NCBI GenBank assembly: GCA_023409675.1
Contig: JAEYRC010000402.1
Span: forward strand, 1-7,278
Direction of reading: 5' to 3'
From: Bacteroidota bacterium
GTDB lineage: Bacteria > Bacteroidota > Bacteroidia > Chitinophagales > Chitinophagaceae
Length of the DNA stretch: 7,278 nucleotides
The notes beneath the pieces are model-generated. The model was not told the DNA's origin. It worked only from the letters and a program-made list of their open reading frames with translations, and searched no databases. This document shows positions 1 through 6,397 of this stretch, piece by piece. The first letter of the stretch is position 1. Every line of letters begins with the position of its first letter. Position numbers and translations under genes: made by a program.

Positions 1-435
1 AAAACTGAAATAGCGGGACTGGCTGCCGGAACCTATGTCTTCCGTCTTGTAGTAACCGATTCGAAAGGAGCATCCGACCAGACCGATAAAACAGTTACCG
101 TGAGTGGTACAGCTTCTACAGCTACAATCTCCACCCATTCGGTTATGGAATCTACTCCGGTACAGCAGTCAATTGTTGTTAAAGAATCATTGAGTGTGTA
201 CCCGAATCCAGCTATCTCAACGATTAATATCCAGGGCAGTTCGGTGCATACCGGTTCTGGTTTCGTAAATATTTATGATATCAATGGTAAAATGGTGAAG
301 AAAACCAATTTTGTAAAAACACAATCTGTTCTTCAGCAAAGTATGGATATCTCCTCGCTGCCCGCCGGAGTTTACCAGATGGAAATGATCATTGGTTCAA
401 ACCCAAGAATTCTTTCCCGGTTTGTTAAACAATAA
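1..435 (+). CDS. 3' end of a secreted PKD-domain protein with T9SS C-terminal sorting domain (partial)
   Basis: The reading frame is open from base 1 to the TAA at 433-435, giving 144 visible residues; the start lies outside the window. Residues 1-33 are the last strands of a PKD/immunoglobulin-like domain, with the typical GLAAGTYVFRLVVTDSKG ending. The same GLAAGTY-type phrase occurs in the first PKD domain of the next gene. A Ser/Thr-rich linker (about 34-60) leads to a type A T9SS sorting domain: the YPNP signature at 67-70, a NIYDINGK strand, an SSLPAGVYQ strand and a short basic end (RFVKQ). By family knowledge such tails direct export through the outer membrane by the type IX system and are then cleaved, with the protein anchored to the surface or released. 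The catalytic or binding part is upstream and unseen, so no function can be given. The GTG at 100 lies inside the domain end and is not a start. Confidence 0.9.
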   Translation, partial: KTEIAGLAAGTYVFRLVVTDSKGASDQTDKTVTVSGTASTATISTHSVMESTPVQQSIVVKESLSVYPNPAISTINIQGSSVHTGSGFVNIYDINGKMVKKTNFVKTQSVLQQSMDISSLPAGVYQMEMIIGSNPRILSRFVKQ

Positions 436-454
436 TGAATTCCAACAGCATAAA

Positions 455-483
455 AGCAGCCTCCCCGGAGGCTGTTTTTTTTT
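455..483 (+). terminator. Rho-independent terminator after the PKD/T9SS gene
   Basis: CAGCCTC (457-463) pairs with GAGGCTG (468-474) around a CCCG loop, followed directly by nine T (475-483). It lies 20 bases after the stop codon. Four A precede the stem, so weak activity on the other strand is possible, but no minus-strand gene enters here. Confidence 0.9.
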
Positions 484-814
484 GCGCATAACTAATTAAT
501 CCCGGTATTGATTGATCATCCGGCATATCACTTCTTACTATTTTATCTCAGGAAAATTGCCGGTTTTCCAACAGGCATCCATTAAGGGCTTGAATAAAAT
601 AGTGTGTCACAGATCAGGAAAAATCAATAAAAAATTTTCCCGCATTTACAAGAGAAATTCTACTAATTGGTCAATAGTCATATTCACTTAAAAACTTCAG
701 TAAATCAACTGGCAGGAAAATATGCGATTTACGATCCCGTTTGTAAAAAGTACTCAATTTTAGAATTGCTGCCAGCCAGACATATAATTTTATCATTTCA
801 GACGTTATGAATCG

Positions 815-835
815 GATAAAAGCCCGGCTTTTATC
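815..835. repeat. Perfect 10-bp inverted repeat with 1-base centre, upstream of the hydrolase
   Basis: GATAAAAGCC (815-824) and GGCTTTTATC (826-835) are exact reverse complements around a single C. As DNA this is a 21-bp dyad of operator size. As RNA it would form an 8-bp stem with a CCCGG loop in the leader of the hydrolase gene, whose ATG is 83 bases further on. It is not followed by a T tract, so it is not a standard terminator. The role is unknown. Confidence 0.5.
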
Positions 836-918
836 TACCGTACCAGTACCTGAACCTTTATAAAACAGTTTCCGCTTAATCCACGGAATTTATAAAGTAG
901 ATATTCAAATCCGTACCT

Positions 919-2823
919 ATGAAACCAGTTCTACTCGTACTGGGAATCATCATGTCCTTGCATGGTTTTTCCCAACAGGTTGCAAAAAGCATTGTTACAA
1001 CGAAAGATATGCTGATAGGATTCTATCAGTATACTCCGGCCGACTATAATGCCAACCCTCAGAAAAAGTATCCCCTGATTATTTTCCTGCATGGGCTGGG
1101 CGAACGGGGGAATGGCACTACCGACCTACCCCGCGTTACCACACACGGTATTCCCAAGGAAATCAAGAACGGCCATCCTATGCGCTTCTTCTGGAATGGC
1201 AAATGGGAAAGCTTCATCGTGTTATCACCTCAGCTCAGCGCCTCTTATGCGGTTTGGCAAACTTTATATGTGGATGAGATGATTGCATATGCAAAAAAAA
1301 ATCTTCGGATAGATCCTAACCGCATCGCCCTGACCGGAATGAGTCTTGGAGGTGGCGGTACATGGTCCTTTGCCTCCCGCTATCAGTCTAATGCCGAACA
1401 ACTCTCCAGTATCGTAGCCGTGTGCGGCACCTATAAAACTTCGGATATGTCGACCATCGCTAATGCAAAACTGCCGGTTTGGGCTTTGCATGCCACTGAT
1501 GATGGTTCAGTATCTGTAAGTAATACCCATACCGCGATCTCACGTATCCTGTCGCATAACCCTGCTGTACAACCGTATAAAACCATATGGCCAACAGGAA
1601 ATCATGGTATCTGGACCCGGGCGTATGATACCGGTTACAAATGGCAGAATCCAAATATTTATGAATGGATGATCGCCCAGGATAAGAGCCTGCCCGTAAA
1701 CATCAGGCCGAAAGCGAATGCCGGTACCGACCTGACGGTATCCGCAGGCACAGCACTCACCTTAAGCGGAGCATTATCTACCGATGAAGACGGCACCCTG
1801 GTCCGCTTTATCTGGAGCAAGCTCAGCGGACCTTCGGCCGGAACCATCAATACACCTGTTTCCCCGGATGGTGTTACACAGGTTACAGGCCTGGCAGCGG
1901 GCACCTACACCTTTGAATTGAAAGCTGTAGATGACCGCGCGGATTATACCCTTGATACCATCAGCATTACCGTGGTCAGCTATGCCACACCCAATATACC
2001 CCCGGTGGTAAAAGCGGGTGATGACAAGATCATTTATGAAACCCGGACGGAACTTAACGGAACCGCTTCTTATGATCCCGACGGCACCATTGTATCGTAT
2101 AAATGGGCATTGGAAGAAGGCCCCGGACAATACACTATTCTGGACGACAAAGCTGGCAATACGGAAGTTATCAACCTTGGATCAGGAACTTACAAGTTCC
2201 GGCTAACGGCAACAGATAACCGGGGAGCTACCCGTACCGGCATTGTAACCATTACAGAGATGAGCAGTGTGCTGGGTGTTGAATTTGATAAAGTTTCAGT
2301 AGTATCCAGGGCATCGGAAAATATCCTGAGCTGGTCTACCCGCAAAGAAAAATTCAATGATTTCTTCGAGATACAGCGCAGTAATGACGGAATCAATTTT
2401 GAACCGATTGGCAAAATAAAAGGCAAGGATTCTTCGGTGATAAAAACCGCCTATACATTTGAAGATGTAAATCCATTGCCCGGCATTTCTCATTACCGTA
2501 TCAAGCAGGTTAGCAAAGGAAAGAAAATCACTTATTCTGAAATCGTTAAAACCACAGCAAGAATTGCCGGACCTAAACTGAATCTTTATCCGGTACCTGC
2601 ATCAAATTTCATCAACCTGCAGTATGATGAGCTTAAAACATCCGGTGCCGTAATTCGTATTCTGGGCATCGACGCTAAGGTCAAAACCTCGCTGATCCAT
2701 AAGGAACGCAGCTTTACGAATAATGTGCACATCCCAACGGCTCAGTTATCGCCTGGAATGTATTTCCTGGAAGTAAGGCTTGATAACGGCAACATCATCA
2801 GTGAAAAATTCCTGAAGCGATGA
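919..2823 (+). CDS. Secreted alpha/beta-hydrolase (esterase-like) with two PKD domains and T9SS sorting domain
   Basis: This 634-residue protein begins with a signal peptide (about 1-19, hydrophobic core after MKP). Residues about 22-257 form an alpha/beta-hydrolase of the dienelactone-hydrolase/esterase type. The oxyanion segment FLHGLGERG has H58-G59, the nucleophile elbow is G-M-S142-L-G-G, the probable acid is D195 in HATDDGSV, and the probable base is H229 in GNHGIW, so the triad looks intact. Two PKD/K319-like domains follow (about 263-353 and 359-447), each with a DEDGT or DPDGT turn. Then come an Fn3-like segment (about 450-545) with an FEIQRSNDG strand and a T9SS tail (about 552-634) with YPVP at 557-560, LSPGMYFLEV and the basic end KFLKR. 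The likely role is export to the surface or medium and hydrolysis of an ester in a polymer (for example an acyl or feruloyl carbohydrate ester); a peptidase of the prolyl-oligopeptidase type cannot be excluded. The ATG at 919 gives a clean signal peptide. There is no Shine-Dalgarno sequence, as is usual in this phylum. Confidence 0.88.
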   Translation: MKPVLLVLGIIMSLHGFSQQVAKSIVTTKDMLIGFYQYTPADYNANPQKKYPLIIFLHGLGERGNGTTDLPRVTTHGIPKEIKNGHPMRFFWNGKWESFIVLSPQLSASYAVWQTLYVDEMIAYAKKNLRIDPNRIALTGMSLGGGGTWSFASRYQSNAEQLSSIVAVCGTYKTSDMSTIANAKLPVWALHATDDGSVSVSNTHTAISRILSHNPAVQPYKTIWPTGNHGIWTRAYDTGYKWQNPNIYEWMIAQDKSLPVNIRPKANAGTDLTVSAGTALTLSGALSTDEDGTLVRFIWSKLSGPSAGTINTPVSPDGVTQVTGLAAGTYTFELKAVDDRADYTLDTISITVVSYATPNIPPVVKAGDDKIIYETRTELNGTASYDPDGTIVSYKWALEEGPGQYTILDDKAGNTEVINLGSGTYKFRLTATDNRGATRTGIVTITEMSSVLGVEFDKVSVVSRASENILSWSTRKEKFNDFFEIQRSNDGINFEPIGKIKGKDSSVIKTAYTFEDVNPLPGISHYRIKQVSKGKKITYSEIVKTTARIAGPKLNLYPVPASNFINLQYDELKTSGAVIRILGIDAKVKTSLIHKERSFTNNVHIPTAQLSPGMYFLEVRLDNGNIISEKFLKR

Positions 2824-2874
2824 TTTGTTCCCCGCGGTAGTTGAAGTAATTATACATGAATATGATCTATCTGA

Positions 2875-2904
2875 ACCCCGGCCTTTCTGCCGGGGTATTT
2901 TTTT
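2875..2904 (+). terminator. Rho-independent terminator after the hydrolase
   Basis: ACCCCGGC (2875-2882) pairs with GCCGGGGT (2889-2896) around a CTTTCT loop, followed by A and seven T (2898-2904). It lies 51 bases after the hydrolase stop. The opposite strand lacks a U tract after the stem, so it probably does not stop the converging methyltransferase transcript efficiently. Confidence 0.9.
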
Positions 2905-2935
2905 ATTGAGGTCATTGCCCTTATGTTCGCATAGT

Positions 2936-3538
2936 TCAGATCAGGCGCCGAACCCTTTGCTTATAGTTTTGATACAGATCACCATGCTGCTGTTGAAGAA
3001 AATCCTCCTCCAGCCTGATTTGGATCTGAATCAAAATATATCCAACGATCAGAAATAGTAGCGTAAGGGCATTGGGAGTAACCAGGAACAGTCCGGCCAG
3101 ACTTAACAACATGCCAAAAAAAACAGGATTTCGGGAAATTGAAAACAATCCTTTCGTAATCAACGCTGTTTTGGTATCATGATCTATTCCGATACGCCAG
3201 GAATCTTTCATATTCACCTGCGCCCATATGGTCCACAGCAGAGAAACCGCCAGCAGTATCAGTCCCAGGTAGCGCAGTTCCCCGGCAGCAGGCAAAAATA
3301 TAGGCAAAAAATAGGGATGCCATTCCGTGAAAACCGCATAAAGCATTACATATCCAAAAATGGCCAGCAGCAGCAACTTGAAATAGAACCCAATGAGTCC
3401 ATAAGCGCTATCGCGGTCTGGAAAGACCAGCGGACTTTTGCCAATCCGCCTGGCGACCAATACCGATTTCAATACAAATGCAATTCCAAAATAAGCCACG
3501 AAATAGGCAGGAAGAAAATAGCTTAATAAGTTTGCCAT
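2936..3538 (-). CDS. Integral-membrane methyltransferase, isoprenylcysteine carboxyl methyltransferase (ICMT)/PEMT-like family
   Basis: The protein has 200 residues, a normal length for bacterial members. Hydrophobic segments lie at about 5-27, 50-72, 75-106 (probably two helices or a bent one) and 142-172. The C-terminal half carries the family pattern: M110-K-D-S-W-R-I-G-I118, then G130-L-F followed by SRNPVF (135-140), a GMLLSLAGLF helix, and the RLEEDF motif (175-180) followed by Y189, Y192 and a basic end. In known members these parts bind S-adenosylmethionine and the methylated group at the membrane. The substrate of bacterial homologues is usually unknown, and this one gives no clear hint. 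It lies 196 bases beyond the HAD phosphatase on the same strand, with its own promoter candidate at 3594-3624, and converges on the hydrolase gene. The start is ATG at 3538, with no Shine-Dalgarno sequence. Confidence 0.85.
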   Translation of the reverse strand: MANLLSYFLPAYFVAYFGIAFVLKSVLVARRIGKSPLVFPDRDSAYGLIGFYFKLLLLAIFGYVMLYAVFTEWHPYFLPIFLPAAGELRYLGLILLAVSLLWTIWAQVNMKDSWRIGIDHDTKTALITKGLFSISRNPVFFGMLLSLAGLFLVTPNALTLLFLIVGYILIQIQIRLEEDFLQQQHGDLYQNYKQRVRRLI

Positions 3539-3593
3539 GATGATAGAACAGAAACATCAGTTATTCTAAACTGCTGTAAAATTTTCGGCAAGC

Positions 3594-3624
3594 TAAATAT
3601 AAAAAGAGAAATGCGTGAGTCGAA
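3594..3624 (-). promoter_or_regulatory. Candidate Bacteroidota-type promoter of the membrane methyltransferase
   Basis: Read on the minus strand, TTCG (3624-3621) and TATATTTA (3601-3594) are separated by exactly 19 bases. This matches the Bacteroidota consensus TTTG-N19-TAnnTTTG with one mismatch in each box. A start about seven bases downstream would give a leader of roughly 50 bases before the ATG at 3538. The consensus is known; its use here is inferred. Confidence 0.4.
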
Positions 3625-3627
3625 TTA

Positions 3628-3657
3628 ATTGAAAGTTGCTTTTACCCAACTTTCAAT
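3628..3657. repeat. Perfect 11-bp inverted repeat between the phosphatase and the methyltransferase
   Basis: ATTGAAAGTTG (3628-3638) and CAACTTTCAAT (3647-3657) are exact reverse complements separated by eight bases. The nearer arm ends three bases upstream of the -33 box of the candidate methyltransferase promoter. The half-site centres are 19 bases apart, close to two helical turns, which suits a dimeric regulator. It could also form a hairpin at the 3' end of the upstream operon's transcript, but no U tract follows on either strand, so a standard terminator is unlikely. Confidence 0.5.
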
Positions 3658-3734
3658 AAAAGTTTAGCCTCAGAATACCATCAAAAGTATTCAAGCCTGC
3701 GGCCTGGTTCTATAAATGGCAGGAAAATATATAG

Positions 3735-4328
3735 TTAACGAAATGGTTTAAAGAAGGAAATGGTGGCAAGCTCAAGCATGGGCTTATCCCCTTCGGTGTC
3801 GCCATAACAATAGATCTCTTCATAACGCTCGAGGTTGTACAGTTCGCGGATACGCCTAACCTTTTCAATGCCATAGCAGTTTTTTCCCTGCAACCTTCCG
3901 GAAATAGTTTCTTCATCGCAAAGTTCCAGTCGCGTAGCGATCCATCTGGCGCCGATTTCCGCGCACCAGTATTTAACCCAGTTTTCCGCGGAAGCAGAAA
4001 CGATAACGATTTCCGCACCAGCTTCTTTGAGTTTATTGATTTCAGTAATAGCCTTGGGACGGATCAGCGAAGGAACCACTTCACGGGAAAAATTCTCACA
4101 AAGTTCCTGAAAGCGTGAGAGGGGCATATTTCCAAAAAAGTGACGGATCATGATCTCCTTGGCGCGCTGGTTTGAAATTATTTTCAATTTATAAGCAACC
4201 AGTACAGGACTGTAGAGTAAGAAGCCCAGAAAAAACGCAGATTTCCCCTTACTGTATTTTATAAATTCAAGAAAGGAATCCTTATGGGTAATAGTGCCGT
4301 CAAAATCCAGAAAAGCTATTCTGCTCAC
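3735..4328 (-). CDS. HAD-IB family phosphatase, candidate polyprenyl-phosphoryl-5-phosphoribose phosphatase
   Basis: This 197-residue HAD superfamily protein is of the SerB-like IB type with all four motifs: DFDGT (D8 nucleophile, D10 acid), S111 in VIVSAS, K156 in GIEKVRRI, and GDTEGD (D177, D181) for the metal. A hydrophobic stretch at 31-50 in the cap region could touch the membrane. The start is GTG at 4328: motif I begins at residue 8 and no other start precedes it. The GTG overlaps the stop of the reductase gene by four bases (GTGA), indicating translational coupling. By position it would remove the 5-phosphate from polyprenyl-phosphoryl-5-phosphoribose, the step between the UbiA and DprE1 activities. 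In mycobacteria a PAP2-type protein (Rv3807c) has been proposed for that step, so this assignment is inference from context. The family also includes phosphoserine phosphatases, but this gene has no serine-pathway neighbours. Confidence 0.85.
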   Translation of the reverse strand: MSRIAFLDFDGTITHKDSFLEFIKYSKGKSAFFLGFLLYSPVLVAYKLKIISNQRAKEIMIRHFFGNMPLSRFQELCENFSREVVPSLIRPKAITEINKLKEAGAEIVIVSASAENWVKYWCAEIGARWIATRLELCDEETISGRLQGKNCYGIEKVRRIRELYNLERYEEIYCYGDTEGDKPMLELATISFFKPFR

Positions 4329-5056
4329 AATTTCAGTTTTTTAAAGAGGAATTCCGGAATGCAGGAGATAATCAGCATTATCCAGCGCCAGAACCACTTC
4401 ACATATATGATATTTTTTTTACTCCTGGCCGCATTGAATACAGCTTCAGCAACTTCCTCCGGTTTAGCGGTCAATAAAGGCGGAAGCGACATGTCTGCAG
4501 TCATACTGGTGTCTACAAAGCCGGGTAAAACGGTCAGTACATGAACGTTTTCATGAAACATTCTGTTGCGTAATCCCGATAAATATGTTGTAAAGCCTGC
4601 TTTCGCGCTTCCATATATATAATTACTCTGACGGCCACGAACACCGGCGACCGAACTTATTCCAATTATAGTACCGCTTTTTTGCCCGGCGTAATAATTA
4701 CTCACCACATTCAGTACCGATACCGCTCCGGTATAATTGGTGTGCATGATCCTTGCCGATTCTTCCCAGGAGTTCCGGGCGGTTTCATTATCGCCAAGAT
4801 AGCCAAATACGCATAAGGTAACATCCGGTTTCACGGGTAGTTCATCAAAAAAATGCTGATGACTGTTGTAATCGAGGGCATCAAATTCAAATAATGTAAC
4901 GCTTACTGAATATTTTATGCTGAGGTCCGACTGAAGCGGCGCAAGCCGGTGACAGTTTCGTGCAGCCAGCTGCAGATGATAACCTTTGGAAGCATATTTA
5001 CCGGCAGCCGCGACAGAGATATCAGATGCTGCGCCAAGAATAAGAATAGTGGGCAT
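4325..5056 (-). CDS. dprE2: SDR-family reductase, DprE2-like (polyprenyl-phosphoryl-2-keto-ribose reductase)
   Basis: The 243 residues form a classical short-chain dehydrogenase: nucleotide-binding G8-A-A-S-D-I13 after ILIL, N107 in the NYTGA strand, catalytic S135 in GISSVAG, and Y148-G-S-A-K152. The substrate loop follows LPGFVDT. The C-terminal tail (about 217-237, WFWRWIMLII and on) is strongly hydrophobic and probably holds the enzyme at the membrane, fitting a lipid-linked substrate. In mycobacteria DprE2 reduces the 2-keto intermediate made by DprE1 to the arabinose form with NAD(P)H, giving a net ribose-to-arabinose epimerisation. The family assignment is certain; the DprE2 role rests on the adjacent dprE1 (six bases between stop and start) and the GxxSDI-type start shared with known DprE2 proteins. 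The start is ATG at 5056; the stop overlaps the next gene by four bases. Confidence 0.8.
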   Translation of the reverse strand: MPTILILGAASDISVAAAGKYASKGYHLQLAARNCHRLAPLQSDLSIKYSVSVTLFEFDALDYNSHQHFFDELPVKPDVTLCVFGYLGDNETARNSWEESARIMHTNYTGAVSVLNVVSNYYAGQKSGTIIGISSVAGVRGRQSNYIYGSAKAGFTTYLSGLRNRMFHENVHVLTVLPGFVDTSMTADMSLPPLLTAKPEEVAEAVFNAARSKKNIIYVKWFWRWIMLIISCIPEFLFKKLKL

Positions 5057-5062
5057 GGTATA

Positions 5063-6397
5063 TTATATTTCGGTGAGGTCTAACCGCTTCGACTGTACGG
5101 AACGGATCCGGTATAACGGATTGTATTTTTTTACGATGTCTTTAAATTCCTGAAGGCGGGGGTAACCTCTTTCGAGCATGAAAGGCTTCATACGCGCGTC
5201 TTTCGACATATACAACCTTCCCTTGTAACGAAGCACCACTTCATCAAGTTCATCTAAAAATTCAAACAGGCCTTTTCTTACAGGAAAGTCCATGGCTAAC
5301 GTATACCCTTCAAATGGAAAGGAGATCATATCATCCTGATGACCGAATACTTTCAGCACCACCAGGAAAGAGCCCATTTTTTTATCACTGATGCGGGTAA
5401 GGATTTCTACAAGCCCTTCTTTTGCTTCAAGCGGCAGAACAAATTGATACTGCACAAAACCCCGCTTCCCATAACCGCGGTTCCAGTGCAGGATAGCATC
5501 CAGCGGATAGAAGAAGGGTTCATAGGGCACTACATTATTGATCTCCTTCTTAAAATTCTTTCCATAATACAGAAAGTTAAAGGCCTTAACCGTAAAACTA
5601 TTCAATACCCACCAGGGAAGATTGAATGGGAAAGTGATTTGTTTTTTCTTTGGGGGAATCAACAGCGACTTACGCTGTTTGTCGGATAACTCCTCAACCG
5701 TGGCGTGCTCACCTATAGTAAGAATACTTCTTCCGAAATTATCGCCTTTGGTTAAGCAATCAATCCAGGCCATGGAATACGTATAGCCTTTATATTCTTC
5801 AAATAAGCGCAGGATCTCGTCGAGGTTTTTAGCCTTTACCTGCTTTTGGCGGATATAGGCTGATTCAATTTTTTTTAGACGGAAGCGTACCGTGGTAACG
5901 ATTCCGGTTAAACCCATACCACCACAGGTGGCTTCGAACAGATCGGGATAACTATCGCGAGAACAGGTCAGCGTACGGCCATCAGCAAGCAATACATCCA
6001 TCCGGATAATATGATTGCTGAACGATCCGTCTACATGGTGATTTATTCCATGTACATCACTGCCGATCGCTCCTCCTACCGTAATGAATTTAGTTCCGGG
6101 AGTAACCGGTAGAAACCAGCCGCGTGGAACAATTACATCGAGAATCCGGTCAAGGGTAAGTCCCGACTCGCATTCAAAGATTCCGTTCTCAGTGTCAAAT
6201 TCAAGGATCTTATCGTATCGAAGTGTTGAGATGGTTGTATCCGCCAGAGAAGCATCGCCATAGCAGCGACCATTTCCCCTGGGGATATAGCCCTCCTTTT
6301 CCTTAACCAGCCTAAGAAGATGATCCAGGTAACTGAAACGCTGTTCATCCGATTCCATAACCGGGTAATTGCCCCAGTTAGCGATCTGCTTCTTCAT
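5063..6397 (-). CDS. dprE1: FAD-dependent oxidase, DprE1-like (polyprenyl-phosphoryl-ribose 2'-oxidase)
   Basis: The protein has 444 residues, close to the roughly 460 of Mycobacterium DprE1. The N-terminal FAD domain (about 10-175) has P39-R-G-N-G-R-C-Y-G-D48, PVTPGT (97-102), VGGAIGSDVHG with H116, NHH at 119-121 and GSFSNH. The substrate domain (about 180-420) has YSMAWID (W211), FYPLD, FVQYQFV (Q316, Q318), K349-VFG, GYTLAMDFP (364-372) and RLYMSKD with K399, aligning with the catalytic Lys418 of the M. tuberculosis enzyme. No histidine sits where related oxidases link FAD covalently, so FAD is probably non-covalent, as in DprE1. It oxidises the ribose 2'-OH of polyprenyl-phosphoryl-ribose to the keto form. 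Notably A368 replaces the cysteine (Cys387 in M. tuberculosis) attacked by benzothiazinones. The start ATG at 6397 overlaps the upstream stop (ATGA). An L-gulonolactone-type sugar-lactone oxidase is the alternative, made unlikely by the neighbours. Confidence 0.88.
   Translation of the reverse strand: MKKQIANWGNYPVMESDEQRFSYLDHLLRLVKEKEGYIPRGNGRCYGDASLADTTISTLRYDKILEFDTENGIFECESGLTLDRILDVIVPRGWFLPVTPGTKFITVGGAIGSDVHGINHHVDGSFSNHIIRMDVLLADGRTLTCSRDSYPDLFEATCGGMGLTGIVTTVRFRLKKIESAYIRQKQVKAKNLDEILRLFEEYKGYTYSMAWIDCLTKGDNFGRSILTIGEHATVEELSDKQRKSLLIPPKKKQITFPFNLPWWVLNSFTVKAFNFLYYGKNFKKEINNVVPYEPFFYPLDAILHWNRGYGKRGFVQYQFVLPLEAKEGLVEILTRISDKKMGSFLVVLKVFGHQDDMISFPFEGYTLAMDFPVRKGLFEFLDELDEVVLRYKGRLYMSKDARMKPFMLERGYPRLQEFKDIVKKYNPLYRIRSVQSKRLDLTEI

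Larger units (their letters stand above)
436..918. other. Intergenic region without a recognisable gene
   Basis: This stretch holds the terminator at 455-483, then AT-rich sequence. The only open frames are tiny: 13 codons from 722 and 18 codons from 807, neither with coding character. The second lies across the dyad at 815-835. Visible structure: a 6-bp inverted repeat GGAAAA/TTTTCC (551-556 and 564-569), a 7-bp inverted repeat GTAAATC/GATTTAC (700-706 and 726-732), the 21-bp dyad, and two TTTATAAA octamers (857-864 and 889-896). A weak promoter candidate for the hydrolase is TAATTTTA at 785-792, one mismatch from TAnnTTTG, with ATTG at 765-768. The 16-base spacing is shorter than the usual 19, so it is not called as a feature. 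Confidence 0.6.

Noticed and set aside
551..569. GGAAAA/TTTTCC inverted repeat in the intergenic region
   Set aside because: The stem is only six bases and AT-rich, with no T tract; it is too weak to call a terminator or operator.
710..723. 14-base sequence TGGCAGGAAAATAT repeated at 3717-3730
   Set aside because: A single shared 14-mer with unrelated flanks can occur by chance at this window size; no matching context supports a functional repeat.
722..763. Short open frame of 13 codons in the intergenic region
   Set aside because: It has no coding signal, known motif or conserved context.
1774..2130. Minus-strand 118-codon open frame
   Set aside because: It is antisense to the PKD domains of the hydrolase; its composition is not protein-like and no motif was recognised.
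2825..3058. Plus-strand 77-codon open frame after the hydrolase
   Set aside because: It runs through the terminator and antisense to the methyltransferase, with no recognisable domain; it is a shadow frame.
3179..3526. Plus-strand 115-codon open frame
   Set aside because: It lies wholly antisense to the methyltransferase, whose own frame has clear family motifs.
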